Assembly (NCBI GenBank): GCA_013423325.1
Contig: BLJB01000011.1
Span: 124,001 to 188,000, forward strand
DNA length: 64,000 nucleotides
Reading direction: 5' to 3'
Origin: Usnea hakonensis
Lineage: Eukaryota > Ascomycota > Lecanoromycetes > Lecanorales > Parmeliaceae
Positions 32,601-41,997 of this stretch are shown one piece after another. The number at the start of each line of letters is the position of its first letter. The first letter of the stretch is position 1. A program made the position numbers and the translations under genes. Under the pieces are notes generated by a model. It was not told the origin of the DNA. It saw only the letters and a program-made list of their open reading frames with translations, and made no database searches.

Positions 32601-32661
32601 GCCATTGGCTGGCTATGTTTCTGATGTGCTTGGCTTACTTGAGAAGGGAATTACACCTTGA
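29616..32661 (+). CDS. RSC9: RSC chromatin-remodelling complex subunit RSC9 (ARID protein)
   Basis: Five exons, 29616-29695, 29765-29971, 30027-30259, 30330-30665 and 30716-32661, give about 933 residues. The ARID DNA-binding domain spans the first introns: IHVDFQARVNTKHIDLYKLW, WNVIKSRGGYDAV, WRKVGLEF, then TTYYKSLA-AYEIK across intron 2. A helical repeat-like middle follows. Near residues 640-760 is an RFX-type winged-helix region (LWQAYQARFAEY; AAEFIKNVSTIFAGA). Two Cys/His zinc-finger-like pairs come after it (CLWKAPGSKSCGDFF ... HMFDHLVYDHL; CYWSSCRHF ... HVKTHL). This layout matches RSC9, a subunit of the SWI/SNF-type remodeller RSC. Every junction keeps the frame. Intron 4 is the shortest, at 50 bases. 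Confidence 0.92.
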
Positions 32662-33243
32662 TTTAGAACGGATGATATGGCGTTTTGAGGAAAAGACGGT
32701 GTATTGAAATGAGATGGTGTAAGATGAATGGGCGTAATCAGAGGATATGATACCACATGGTCAGAGATGTCTTCTCACCATTGCATTGCATTGTTTTTGC
32801 AGGCTTGGCGGGCTTAAAAATTGCTTGCAACCTCCAATATTCGCTTCCCAAAAACAAACATTTATCTCGATTGTCGAGCGCATGTTATAACATAGGTGCA
32901 TTCCATAGACTATGGCCTTGTACTTGCTTTGCGATTGAATGGATGGGAACCCATCTCCACGAGCACAAGGGTGGCAATATTCCCAGCGTCCAACATGGCT
33001 CCCTCATCATTATTCACAGCGTCTACAGGAGTGCGAGGTCCCGTCACTCTCTCCTTGTTCAAGTTCTCACATTGCACGAGCCCCAACCCAAAAGCCAAAA
33101 TGATCTGGACCCACCTACCACAGCGAAGCGACATTTTTGCCGTCTTCGATGTAATCCGAAAAGTTGAGATTGGCATGGTCATTTCAGAGAGAAAGGTCCT
33201 CAAGCTTATACGAGGTAGTGAGCTCCTTGTGAGTATCATTCAG
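32662..33243. other. Intergenic plus probable first exon of the next gene
   Basis: A plus-strand frame from an ATG at 32995 reads GPVTLSLFKFSHCTSPNPKA and IWTHLPQRSDIFAVFDVIRK, which looks like real protein and probably belongs to the gene continuing at 33244. The joining intron could not be fixed. Confidence 0.45.
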
Positions 33244-34985
33244 CGCAGCTCGTCGCCTATCAATCCCTGCTAAAATTTGTCATCAAGGAGCAAGTCGAAT
33301 TCCCCGACCTTCAAGACCAAGTCCGCATGGACGAAGAACGCGCTCTATCGCAGAATGTTCCAGACTACGATCTCCGCGTTCTCACTATTGTTAAGAGACC
33401 ACTTCTTGCTCTACGCTACAGGCTGCCCGATGGGCAGATACGCAAGATGCAGATGAACTTCCTGCCGTCTTCTGGCTGCGATGTAGCGCTCGAGACTCTG
33501 AGAGCGGCAGGCTTGCCTATCAGGGATAAGGATCTGCCGCAAGTGCAAGGCCAGCGTCCACATTCCTCTCAGTCGCAGCCTCAGTCACAGGACAGACCTG
33601 TATCGTCGAGTTCGTGTCTGGTTCCGCGTCCACGTTCCTCTCAGTCACAGCCTCAGTCCCAGGAACGACCTGTATCTTCGAGTGCTTTTCTTGTTCCGCG
33701 TCCAAGTTCCTCTCAGTCGCAGCCTCAGTCCCAGGAACGACCTGCATCTTCGAATGCTTGTATGGTTCCTTATATGCACTCCCATCAGTCGCAACCTCGA
33801 TCCCAGGAGCGACCTGGTTCTTTGAATACCATTCCGGCTACTGGCCCGCAGCCATCGAGAGGCGCGCTCCCTAGTTCTTTGCAACCTCTTGCACAAGAGG
33901 GTACCAAATACCGTAACGCAGGTCATACTAGCATGACCCCATCTACACAAGCAGTGGACGTCAACATCCGGCCAATATCTGCTCCCGGCAGGGTGAATCA
34001 GGACGAATTCAGTAGGCCTATTTCCGCTTCATCTCGATCAACTCTGGAGTCCTTTGGGTCTACTACAACAGCAAGCGCTGTGTCGACAGCAGCTGAGCTT
34101 CCAGTGAAATCAGGTCTGTTACCAAGTCCGGTCTTCAATGGGACATATGAGCCATTTGGCAGCTTCCAAGTTCAACCAATGGGCGCCTCTGAGCAGACAC
34201 CGACCGAGCGAGAGTACATTCATCCGCTCCCACCCTCTCAGATGCTACCACCTAAACGAATCCTTCCGGTCCCAGAAAAGGCAGTACAGTCATTCAAAGC
34301 TGCCTTACCGGACCAACAATCTAAGGAGATACCGACTGCTACTAAACCCAAAGTCAAAAGACAGACAAAGCGTCGAGCTCAGTCGGCGAAGCCCAGAAAA
34401 TCCAATGTAAAGGCCGAAACAGAAACCAACCCTTCTGACTCATTGGTACTGACTCTAAAGTTACCTGAACGAAGCGCCAGGGTGAACTCTCCTTCTTCTA
34501 GTGCACCTTCCCGCGTTCCTTCATCTGACATGGAGGCCATGCCTGCGTCATCACAGCCACCAGCGCCACCAAGAATTGAATCTCGCAAGCGTTCCTTGAC
34601 TGACCAATCAACCATTCAGCCCAACAAACAGACCCGGACCGAGACCGTAACTGATGCCACGACCGAGGCCCCTACAATTGCTTCAGAGCACCCACCCCAA
34701 GCACAGCAACCCCAAGCCGCGCATCGACTCGTCGGCATTGGCAGTCCTGAGCTGCTCGAGTCCATCGACAAACTTATGCGAAAATACCATCATTTTCCGG
34801 CGCCCAAGCCACCCGTTCAGACAGCAAAGGAGCAGCTAGCAGACTTTGCAGCCTTGAACGAAGAGGACAGGTTGAAGACCGTCGACAAAATGATTCTTGA
34901 GTGCCTGCAGGATGAGAACTTTGGGATTTTGATGGATACTCTTGACTTGGCTGAGGATCGGGTCAAGGTTCTAAGGCGCGGTTAG
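33244..34985 (+). CDS. Minisatellite-containing protein, possible Rec114/Rec7 homologue
   Basis: The main frame is secure from Met at 33327 and open back to an acceptor near 33243. The N-terminal part (DYDLRVLTIVKRPLLALRYR; MQMNFLPSSGCDVALETLRA), together with the probable upstream exon (LSLFKFSH...WTHL...FAVFD), has the strand pattern of a PH-like domain. Next come four 24-residue repeats (SSQSQPQSQ-RP...LVPRP), a disordered Ser/Pro region, a basic patch (KPKVKRQTKRRAQSAKPRK), and a short helical C-terminus (DRLKTVDKMILECLQDENF). PH domain plus long disorder plus small helical end is the plan of Rec114, which drives meiotic double-strand breaks. This is a hypothesis from architecture only. 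The gene is otherwise an unknown fungal protein. Confidence 0.55.
33554..33841 (+). repeat. 72-base coding minisatellite, four copies
   Basis: Four consecutive 72-base units encode 24 residues each with the core SQSQPQSQ(D/E)RP. Units two and three are the most alike. Unit four has drifted. The period is a multiple of three, so copy changes keep the frame. Confidence 0.9.
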
Positions 34986-35225
34986 AGATGAGAAGGAGCG
35001 AAGAGGGGGGAGACGGATTTGCCTAAAATATAGACATAGGTTTGCTGGTCGTTTGTCTCTGCTTTGACCTACTATTGCGGGCTTCTGGATCTTTGCTGCA
35101 TCTTTTGCATTTTGGCGGTTAGCTCTACACATATAGCCTCATTGGCATAGCTTTGCATGACAGGGGAATTTTGGCAATTCAAAGACTTAGACAAACACCA
35201 TCGCTATGCAAAACACACTCCCCTC

Positions 35226-36212
35226 TCACATCAAAGGCTTCATCCCCTTATGCACACACGCAATCCCCCCCATCAAATCCTCCCACCCCCTCCCCTCCTC
35301 CCCACTCGGCACCAAAAACCCCGCCTCCTCAATCATCCCCCCCCACACCTCCTGCCCCGGAAACCTCTCAATACTCTCCACCAAATACTGATAACTCCCC
35401 CGATCCCCCGCCACCACCTGCCCAATCAACGGAATCGCCCCAAAACTCCACCTCTTATACACCCCCCCCAACACCCTCCCCCTGACTCTACTAAACTCCA
35501 AACACGCAAACACGCCCCCCGGTTTCAGCACCCGCAGCGCCTCCCGCAGCGCGCGGGATTTGTGCGTGAAGTTCCGGATGCCGAAAGCGACGGTGTAGAG
35601 ATCGATGCTGCTATCCGGGATGGAGTGGAGGTTTTCGGCATCGGCTTCCAGCCAGCTGAGACGGCCGCTCTGGTCGTGTCCGCCTTCGCGGGCGCGCCGT
35701 TTGCCTTCGGCGAGCATGTCTGGATTGATATCCGAGACTATGATCTTCGAAACGTGATCGTTCTTGACAGCCGTACAATGCCGCAACATCCGAAACGCAA
35801 TATCCCCCGTCCCGCCTGCGATATCGAGGATAGTTTGCCCCTGATTATTCCCTCCTTCTGCGTTCGGAGCCGGTTCGTGGCAGTTTTGGATACCGGGGTC
35901 TATGGAGCGCACGAAGCGGTCTTTCCAGAGGCGGTGGGTGCCGAGGGACATGAGGTCGTTCATGGTGTCGTAGGAGGAGGCGACGGAGGTGAAGACGGTG
36001 GCGACGCGGGATTGTTTGGTGGATGAGGGGACGGTTTGGAAGCCGAAGTGGGTGGTTGAGGGCGGGACATCTTCATTTGCGGGTTCTTGGTGTTGTGGTT
36101 GTTGGTGCGCGAGGAGGCGGGAGTGTGAGAGGCGGCGGTGGGGAGGAGGGCGAGGGATGGGGAGGCGGCGTGGTAGGCGGGTGAGGATAGGGGGGAGGGG
36201 AGGAGTCGACAT
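35226..36212 (-). CDS. COQ5: Ubiquinone biosynthesis C-methyltransferase COQ5, mitochondrial
   Basis: A single-exon frame of 328 residues. Residues 1-50 are rich in Arg, Pro, Ser and Leu with almost no acidic residues, a likely mitochondrial presequence. Then come the UbiE/COQ5 signatures: VASSYDTMNDLMSLGTHRLW near residue 78, the S-adenosylmethionine-binding motif ILDIAGGTGDIAFRM near 128, ASP/Asn-rich strand ends (VSDINPDML), AFGIRNFTHKSRAL near 210 and EALRVLKPGG. The second family signature ends at YQYLVESIERFP. COQ5 methylates the benzoquinone ring during coenzyme Q synthesis inside the COQ complex. An insert of about 15 residues (ending EGGNNQGQ) before motif I looks tolerable. The gene looks intact. 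Confidence 0.95.
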   Translation of the reverse strand: MSTPPLPPILTRLPRRLPIPRPPPHRRLSHSRLLAHQQPQHQEPANEDVPPSTTHFGFQTVPSSTKQSRVATVFTSVASSYDTMNDLMSLGTHRLWKDRFVRSIDPGIQNCHEPAPNAEGGNNQGQTILDIAGGTGDIAFRMLRHCTAVKNDHVSKIIVSDINPDMLAEGKRRAREGGHDQSGRLSWLEADAENLHSIPDSSIDLYTVAFGIRNFTHKSRALREALRVLKPGGVFACLEFSRVRGRVLGGVYKRWSFGAIPLIGQVVAGDRGSYQYLVESIERFPGQEVWGGMIEEAGFLVPSGEEGRGWEDLMGGIACVHKGMKPLM

Positions 36213-36260
36213 TGGTGGGCGCGAATGGTTATATGGCTAGGACGGCACAGTCGAGCATTG

Positions 36261-36562
36261 TCTTGTGATTATACTTCAAATGGTGCGTAAATAGCGTGTC
36301 AAATGACTTATTAGGGCTAGGGCTAAATATCGGTATATATAGATAACTTACTCGCTTTCTTAGAGGCGATTGGTATAATGGCCGAGTAGTTTATATCCTT
36401 TATCGATGATCGATGAGGTAACAGACGACTCGGCCAATACACCAATCGCCTCCAAGAAAGCGAGTAAGTCATTTATATAGACCGATATTTAGCCCTAGCC
36501 CTAATAATCCATTTGACACGCTATTTACCATTCCCTGCACCATTTGAAGCATAATCACAAGA
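36261..36562. mobile_element. Foldback (MITE-like) element with 127/135-base inverted arms
   Basis: The left arm begins tcttgtgattatacttcaaa at 36261 and runs to 36387. The right arm, 36428-36562, is its inverted copy and ends in tttgaagcataatcacaaga. A spacer of about 40 bases separates them. The arms share ttagggctagggctaaatat and an inner block gcgattggt-ta-tggccgagt. The right arm carries a 9-base insert (agggaatgg in arm orientation) that the left lacks. There is no coding capacity, so it would depend on a transposase elsewhere. I could not define a target-site duplication with confidence. It lies between COQ5 and a weak ORF. Confidence 0.85.
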
Positions 36563-36576
36563 TCAGTATAGTCAAT

Positions 36577-36906
36577 TTAACTGGGGGAGACTTCATCATG
36601 CCGGCTTCCAATGGTTCGTTTAGATCTACCTCCAAGAGGTCGTCGATATATATTGTCGATACCTAGTCCTTCTTCGGCTGATTCATAGTGCTTGTCTTTC
36701 ACTGCTTCTTTCTTCTTGCCTCTTGCCTTGTCAGAAGGCCCTGCAATTGGTAACGCTGTGCCCCCAGCGGATCGATCTCTTTCGAGGCCGTTGCCTCCAT
36801 GCAATGCCATGTTGCCCGCAGTCTCTTGCTCCCTAAGCTCACTTCGGTCCCTCGAACCCTCTTGTGAACGCACCGTGACGCGTGTCAATGGTAGCAACAC
36901 TCGCAC
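36577..36906 (-). CDS. Hypothetical ORF between foldback repeats, 109 aa
   Basis: The frame is polar and charged (RSQEGSRDRSELREQETAGN; KARGKKKEAVKDKHYESAEE) with no recognised domain. It lies exactly between the foldback element and the solo arm at 36948. Its composition resembles a disordered nuclear protein fragment, or it may be a chance frame. Confidence 0.3.
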   Translation of the reverse strand: MRVLLPLTRVTVRSQEGSRDRSELREQETAGNMALHGGNGLERDRSAGGTALPIAGPSDKARGKKKEAVKDKHYESAEEGLGIDNIYRRPLGGRSKRTIGSRHDEVSPS

Positions 36907-36947
36907 CGGTATAGATACCCAGTCAATGGCTGACCGGGCTCATAACC

Positions 36948-37048
36948 TCTTGTGATATTGCTTCAAATGGTGTAGGGAATGGTAAACTGCGTGTCAAATG
37001 AATTATTAGGGCTAGGGATAAATATCGGTCTAAATAAATGACTTGCTG
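36948..37048. repeat. Solo arm related to the foldback element
   Basis: This is one further copy of the arm sequence, in the same orientation as the left arm of 36261-36562, with tgcttcaaatggtgtaggga and ttattagggctagggataaa. It includes the 9-base agggaatgg segment, so it is closer to the right arm. It stops at acttgct before the inner block, so it is a truncated copy or a remnant of a second element. Confidence 0.8.
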
Positions 37049-37748
37049 AGAAAGATGCTCTTCAGGAGGGAAGAAAGCCTGCTTATATATGCAAATTTGG
37101 TAGAGGGTGGCCCAAATCCACTTAGTAATTACTATACAGCCATAGGAAAATCTCGAAGCCTTATGCACTTACCATTCCACACCAAAAAGCCATTCTCCTC
37201 CTCATTCTCACTGTGGCACGAATGGCTTCCACTCGAAATGAGCCATTACCAAGCCACTAAATTTACTAACACTTTGGAGTGAAGGTTGAGGACTTGGCTG
37301 TGGCTACGAGCTTTCACGCTGCGTGTTGAAATCTAGGTATCTGGATGTTTAAGAAGCATTGATTGATGTGTGGGGTTCCTTGTGGGGTTCACCCTTCGCG
37401 CTTTCTTACAATGATATATTGTATGTGTCTCTCGGAGCAAGATAGTAGAAATGTTTGAAGGAAGGAGACAGAACGGTCCGGCGACTCGACAGGCAAGCTA
37501 TTCACTGGCGTTGTGAAAGCTCGGTTGTTTATACAAAGCTCTGTCAAGTTACCAAGTACCATTCAACTACTTGTCTATCAACAACGCCACCTCTCTATCA
37601 CTGATCATGACACGAGAACCTGAAGTGGAAGTAGAAGTACCTTCTGACCAGGTCAAATGGAGCAAAGAGCAAAATTTGCAACATGACAAGCTAACAATTG
37701 AGCAGTGTTGCTAGGAAGCGGCCCAAAGTGGTTCTGCCTTCTGCAAGA
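37049..37748. other. No supported gene
   Basis: A short frame starting at 37608 (MTREPEVEVEVPSDQVKWSK) is protein-like for about 30 codons and then stops. It may be the first exon of a lost gene. Confidence 0.35.
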
Positions 37749-38783
37749 TTAACGATAACAATCGTCGGAATCATATCTATAGTCCGATATGTAAGCGTAG
37801 TGCCACATCCATGCGTATTCATTTTCCACCTCATCACGATATAAATCTCCCCAGTCACAATTATATACCATCCCAAGTCGTGGGGACCAAATCTCCATGA
37901 AGCGTTTGAATTCATGTCGCCTCATTCGACTCGTCCCACGACAGGTCATGGCGTCAAGTTTATCGACAGCAATGTGCGCACCCCTACGTTGCAAAAGGGA
38001 CTTGGATTGTTCATCGGCGTCATCCTGGGCTTTCGCTTCTCCTTCGTCCTCTTCACTATACACATCCCCATCGATAGGAATGCGGCCCATCATCATACCA
38101 TTAGTGCTTTCAAGGGAGTCACGGATGTAGTCGGTATCTTCGCCGGGTGTCAACCCACGAGGCATATGGAAACAAGCTTTCTCGGCCCTGACACGGGCGA
38201 ATAGGTCCATGATAAGGGTGACATCAAACAATTCCGCTGAGCGTGTTGCCGGGAATTCCAATAATTCAACGGCTTTACCGTCACGCGTCCATGTCGCCAT
38301 TTTGTTATCTCTAAAAAATATAGAGACTCGCTTCAGTATAGGTAGGTCACGCAGAATTGTCCGGATTTTTCGAAGGTGCCTCCAAGTGTTAAGCATATCT
38401 ATCGGTCGGTGAGGGTGTGGAGGCCATATGTCGATCCAAAGGTGAGGTATCTTGCTGTAGTCCCGTGAACGTCGCTGGGCAATAAAACAGGTCTCTGCAA
38501 GACCATCGAAGTGGGATCCTTGATGGGTGACTCGTAGGGTGATTGGATAATTCTGGATCAGTTCAACGACCTCGTCACGAACCTGGCCATTGACTAGCAA
38601 CAATGGAGAGGAAGGATCTCTCCAATTAATGGGCAGTTGACTCAGGTAGATGGCTTCTGCAGAGGGACTTCGAGACTCCAAATCCGTAAGACTGCGCTGG
38701 TAGATCTGGCGGCGTATTTCAAGAGGGAGCCGTAGCAACATAGAAGACTCTGACGCTTTCACCTTTGGGTCCATTACCGTCAT
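37749..38783 (-). CDS. Fungal 2EXR/F-box-like hypothetical protein
   Basis: A single-exon frame of 344 residues. Near the start it carries MLLRLPLEIRRQIYQ, a short motif common at the beginning of fungal 2EXR and F-box-like proteins, which resemble F-boxes by sequence but mostly lack proven function. The middle has an aromatic stretch (HLWIDIWPPHPHRPIDML) and regular helices; an acidic loop follows (YSEEDEGEAKAQDDADEQ). The end is Tyr/Trp-rich (YAWMWHYAYISDYRYDSDD). No membrane segment or signal peptide is present. Such genes are expanded and variable in Pezizomycotina. Its neighbours (foldback repeats, rhodopsin-like gene) give no clue. A ubiquitin-ligase adaptor role is only possible, not shown. 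Confidence 0.7.
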   Translation of the reverse strand: MTVMDPKVKASESSMLLRLPLEIRRQIYQRSLTDLESRSPSAEAIYLSQLPINWRDPSSPLLLVNGQVRDEVVELIQNYPITLRVTHQGSHFDGLAETCFIAQRRSRDYSKIPHLWIDIWPPHPHRPIDMLNTWRHLRKIRTILRDLPILKRVSIFFRDNKMATWTRDGKAVELLEFPATRSAELFDVTLIMDLFARVRAEKACFHMPRGLTPGEDTDYIRDSLESTNGMMMGRIPIDGDVYSEEDEGEAKAQDDADEQSKSLLQRRGAHIAVDKLDAMTCRGTSRMRRHEFKRFMEIWSPRLGMVYNCDWGDLYRDEVENEYAWMWHYAYISDYRYDSDDCYR

Positions 38784-39386
38784 CTGAGGATAACAAGCTT
38801 TGAAGGAAATGGCTATTGTGGAAGTTGGTCTGAAGATGCTTTTGGTATATTTTAGAATATTGGAGATATTGCAGATTTGTTTTCTTTGGGGTAAGATGGA
38901 TTAAATTGAATGGTTGAAGTGATGAGGATGATGAGTTGTATGAGCTTTCGATTATGGTAGAAAGTATAGAGCAGGAGTGTGAGATTGGAGATTGAATACT
39001 TCGTAAATGCATTAAAGGAAAAATTAATTCTCTCACTTAGGCACGTAAGATAGCTTTAAATAAGGTAAGGTAGGGCGGGGTCTTGTGAGCGAAATGAAAG
39101 ATCTATTGGCTTCGCCGGTATACGTCAATCTATAGCATTCTGGAGAATTGTTCAAAGTTCGATGTATGCTGTTCAAGTATTGAATTTTTGCGAAGGACGT
39201 CTTCTGTCTTCTAGACAGGCAATCATTGCAATACATGGCATACTATATTGGTGTTTGAAACATCTGGACTCTTCCTTGGCCTCGTGACTCAAATTCCAGT
39301 AATGTTCATACGAAGGACTCTGCAGAGGATTTTGGGGCTTCTTGCCGGCTGGTCTGGAGAAACGTGAGCATAGATCGATTGCGGAA
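38784..39386. other. No supported gene
   Basis: An A/T-leaning intergenic stretch. The 250 bases upstream of the 38783 start are probably its promoter and leader. Confidence 0.45.
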
Positions 39387-40709
39387 TCATGTGTGACTTA
39401 CCTTGTCCGATGAGATATCATGCGTGACCCGAATCCCTTGTTCTTGCAGTGGTATTTCCATATCTTGAGATCCTTCGAAGTTTCCCGAGCAATATGGAGA
39501 ATGACGTATATACGTCCGACCGCCATTGAGCGCTGGTGCCGGAGCTGCAGGCAGATTATCATGGCGTCTCGAAATTTTGCTCCAGAAAGATCCGGAACTC
39601 GAGGTGCGATGAGCCGGCGATTGCTGTTTTGATGCCCGGTGGGTGACAAAAAGGGCGCGAAAGGCGCTGACAGAGACCACGATGATGGCGACAGCGGCTT
39701 CGGCTTGATCCCAGAAAATGGCCCACGCAGAGTCAACTTGGCCATGCCCAATGTTTCCGCCAGCGACTCTGATTATCGCCGTGATTGCCGTGAAGATGCT
39801 GAGGCACAGGATTCCCCAAAGTGCCAATTTCCGACGGAGGGTAATTTTGACTTTCCAGAGTAAGACCACTGGAATGGATATGACTGTTGCTGTTAGTATG
39901 TAGGGCAATGTAGATGAAGGAGTGTGACCCACGCAAGGCATCTGATACAATGTCCAAAACCGCCGTTGCTTTGAGAATTCCATTCTCCCTAGCAAGAGCC
40001 ACGGGAGTCACGCACTCGACTAAACACTATCATTATGAGATGCTTCGAATCCTGATTGGAACCAAAACTGACCGAATATTCTCTCGTCTGTGTATGGACA
40101 AGCGATGATGTTGGAAAACATTAGGATGGCCGCGGTCGGGAGGAGGAAGACAAATATACACCACCACCAAATCAACATCTTACGCTGTTGTTTCAAGAGG
40201 TCCCGGAAAAAGAATAAAAAGGAAAACTTGACGCTCATAATGGTGGTTCCCAGCAACGACGTGGCCGCATATTGCAGTTTCTCGCTATGGAGGAGTTGAG
40301 AAACAAGGTCTGCTGGGGCTGTGCGTAGGCCCGCCTCTACATTCTCCTGCAAATAGATATACGGTATATCTATGTATAGCATAGTAGTCCCCGAGATCAA
40401 AGTGGCAACCGCGAGAAAGAAGAAGCCATCGTCTACCGCAACACGTTGTGATCTGTAAAACCGAGCCAACACGCGGGCGCCTGCTATCACCACTGCTATG
40501 CCCAAGAGAAGCCCGCTGGAAATCTGTTGTCGTTAGAGCTTTGGGAAAGGCAAGAAGAGCTCAATCAGAATCTTACCTGGAAGGCTTCTTGGCTGATCTT
40601 TGGAGGCCTGGTAGGCTGCGCAGAGCCGCTGAACATTTTGGTTGTCAAGGTGAGCACTTGTATAGGTAGTGACGAATTGGACTGAAGGTTTGGGGATAGA
40701 GAAAGGCAT
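39387..40709 (-). CDS. Rhodopsin-like integral membrane protein (fungal PF20684 type)
   Basis: At least four exons. Exon 1 (40709-40577) starts MPFSIPKPSVQFVTTYTSAH. The acceptor of intron 1 can be placed at catag near 40497 to keep the frame. Exon 2 carries RVLARFYRSQRVAVDDGFFF, the family's arginine and DDG motif, then helices ending KFSFLFFFRDLL and IACPYTDERIF. Exon 3 is short (VALARENGILKATAVLDIVS), and the last exon has IPVVLLWKVKITLRRKLALW, ITAIIRVAGGNIGHGQVDSA and SAFRALFVTHRA before a polar tail. This follows the fungal seven-helix family closely. The members are plasma-membrane or endomembrane proteins of unknown ligand, unrelated in function to visual rhodopsin as far as known. Confidence 0.8.
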
Positions 40710-40799
40710 GGTTTTTGCGAGGAACAGCAGTGAAATAAGTGGACGCAAGTTCGGAATCTTCAGGATGAAAATGCTTGTAAGATCGAACACCATGTCCTA

Positions 40800-41997
40800 G
40801 GATAACTAGCCCATAATTCACCTCCCCCAGACTACAGATGTGATGGTATCCAGCTTTAGATATAGACTAATTCCCCCGCTATCTTGTCTCTCCATCAAAT
40901 CATAGCTTTGTATGCAAGGAATGAGGTGAGAGGTTAAGCGATAGCAGCCTCGCCCGGCATCTTCTATGCGTGGCACAGAACTCTCTAAAAAGAAGGGACG
41001 GTCCAGACTCACATTGTTCCAGGGCAGTAGGTGTTTCAAATACTTTAAAAGAGTTTCTGATCAAAGAGTCATAGGGTGGACTCAAACATATGATCCGCAC
41101 CGATCGGGATATCTAATGCGGAGATGCCATATCCGGTAATATGGCGAAGGATGACTCAGCGCTATGGTCGATTCGGATGGATAATCCTTGGACATGTAAG
41201 ACGGAAGGATTGTGAGATCGATGTTGGAGGATGAAGATATATAGCTCTCTATCTCCACGATGCGGCTCATATGGTAGTGCAATCGATAGATTTTTCGAAT
41301 AATACCAATACTGTCGTTCGAAGTTTCTTCCTTTCATCCATATGGTAGTCTTGGCTGAAATCAATATATTGAAAGTGATCTCATGTTTAATGGAAATCCA
41401 GCCTTTATGTACAACATCTAAGGTATGTCAATGTCATTCTTCACACTAGCATTGAACCGAACAACACTTCTAATAGGTACGGTAATTGACTTACGGGAAA
41501 CTAGTATAAAGTATCTGGAAGTAGCAGTAAAGCTTGTTCTACGTAGAATCAACGAGTCTCTACTTGAGATCTAGAATCCTGATACAATTGCTATTTTCCA
41601 GAGGGAATTAATCCGAATCCATACAATCAACTCTCATATATACTTAGTTTTGAAAGAGCTGACTACTAGCTGCACTCTTATTACAAACGGCCTATAGAAG
41701 GCCGGACGGCGATCATACCTTTAGGGTCTTGGAGAGGACATGGAAGATGAAGATTTCCGGGCTCTGATTTCTAAGGCAAAGGAAGGATTTAGTCATGAAG
41801 AAAGTAGACCTCTAGGTTTACGCGGGCTTTAGGCTAATTCGGAAAGGGCATGGATCCCCGCCAAGACTAGGAATCCCTTGCGCTCTAGGGCTGGGCCTCA
41901 GATGCCTGTCAAGACCCTCGGCGTATCCAGTACTCACAAGTTCCAAAATATGGTGCACTCTGACTCTTCTTTCCACAAAGCAGCAAAATAGGAAAAC
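40800..41997. other. Intergenic, no supported gene
   Basis: About 1.2 kb, A/T-leaning, with only short frames. The last 60 bases before 41998 probably contain the P450 leader. Confidence 0.5.

Noticed and set aside
35153..36026. Plus-strand Pro-rich frames of 110 and 289 codons
   Set aside because: They are shadows of COQ5, whose conserved methyltransferase motifs are on the minus strand.
36261..37048. Telomere or subtelomere remnant, because of ttagggctaggg
   Set aside because: Only one imperfect double unit per arm, inside an inverted repeat and flanked by conserved single-copy genes.
40497..40577. Frameshift between exons 1 and 2 of the rhodopsin-like gene
   Set aside because: Joining at the first acceptor breaks the frame, but the acceptor at catag near 40497 keeps it, so no frameshift is needed.
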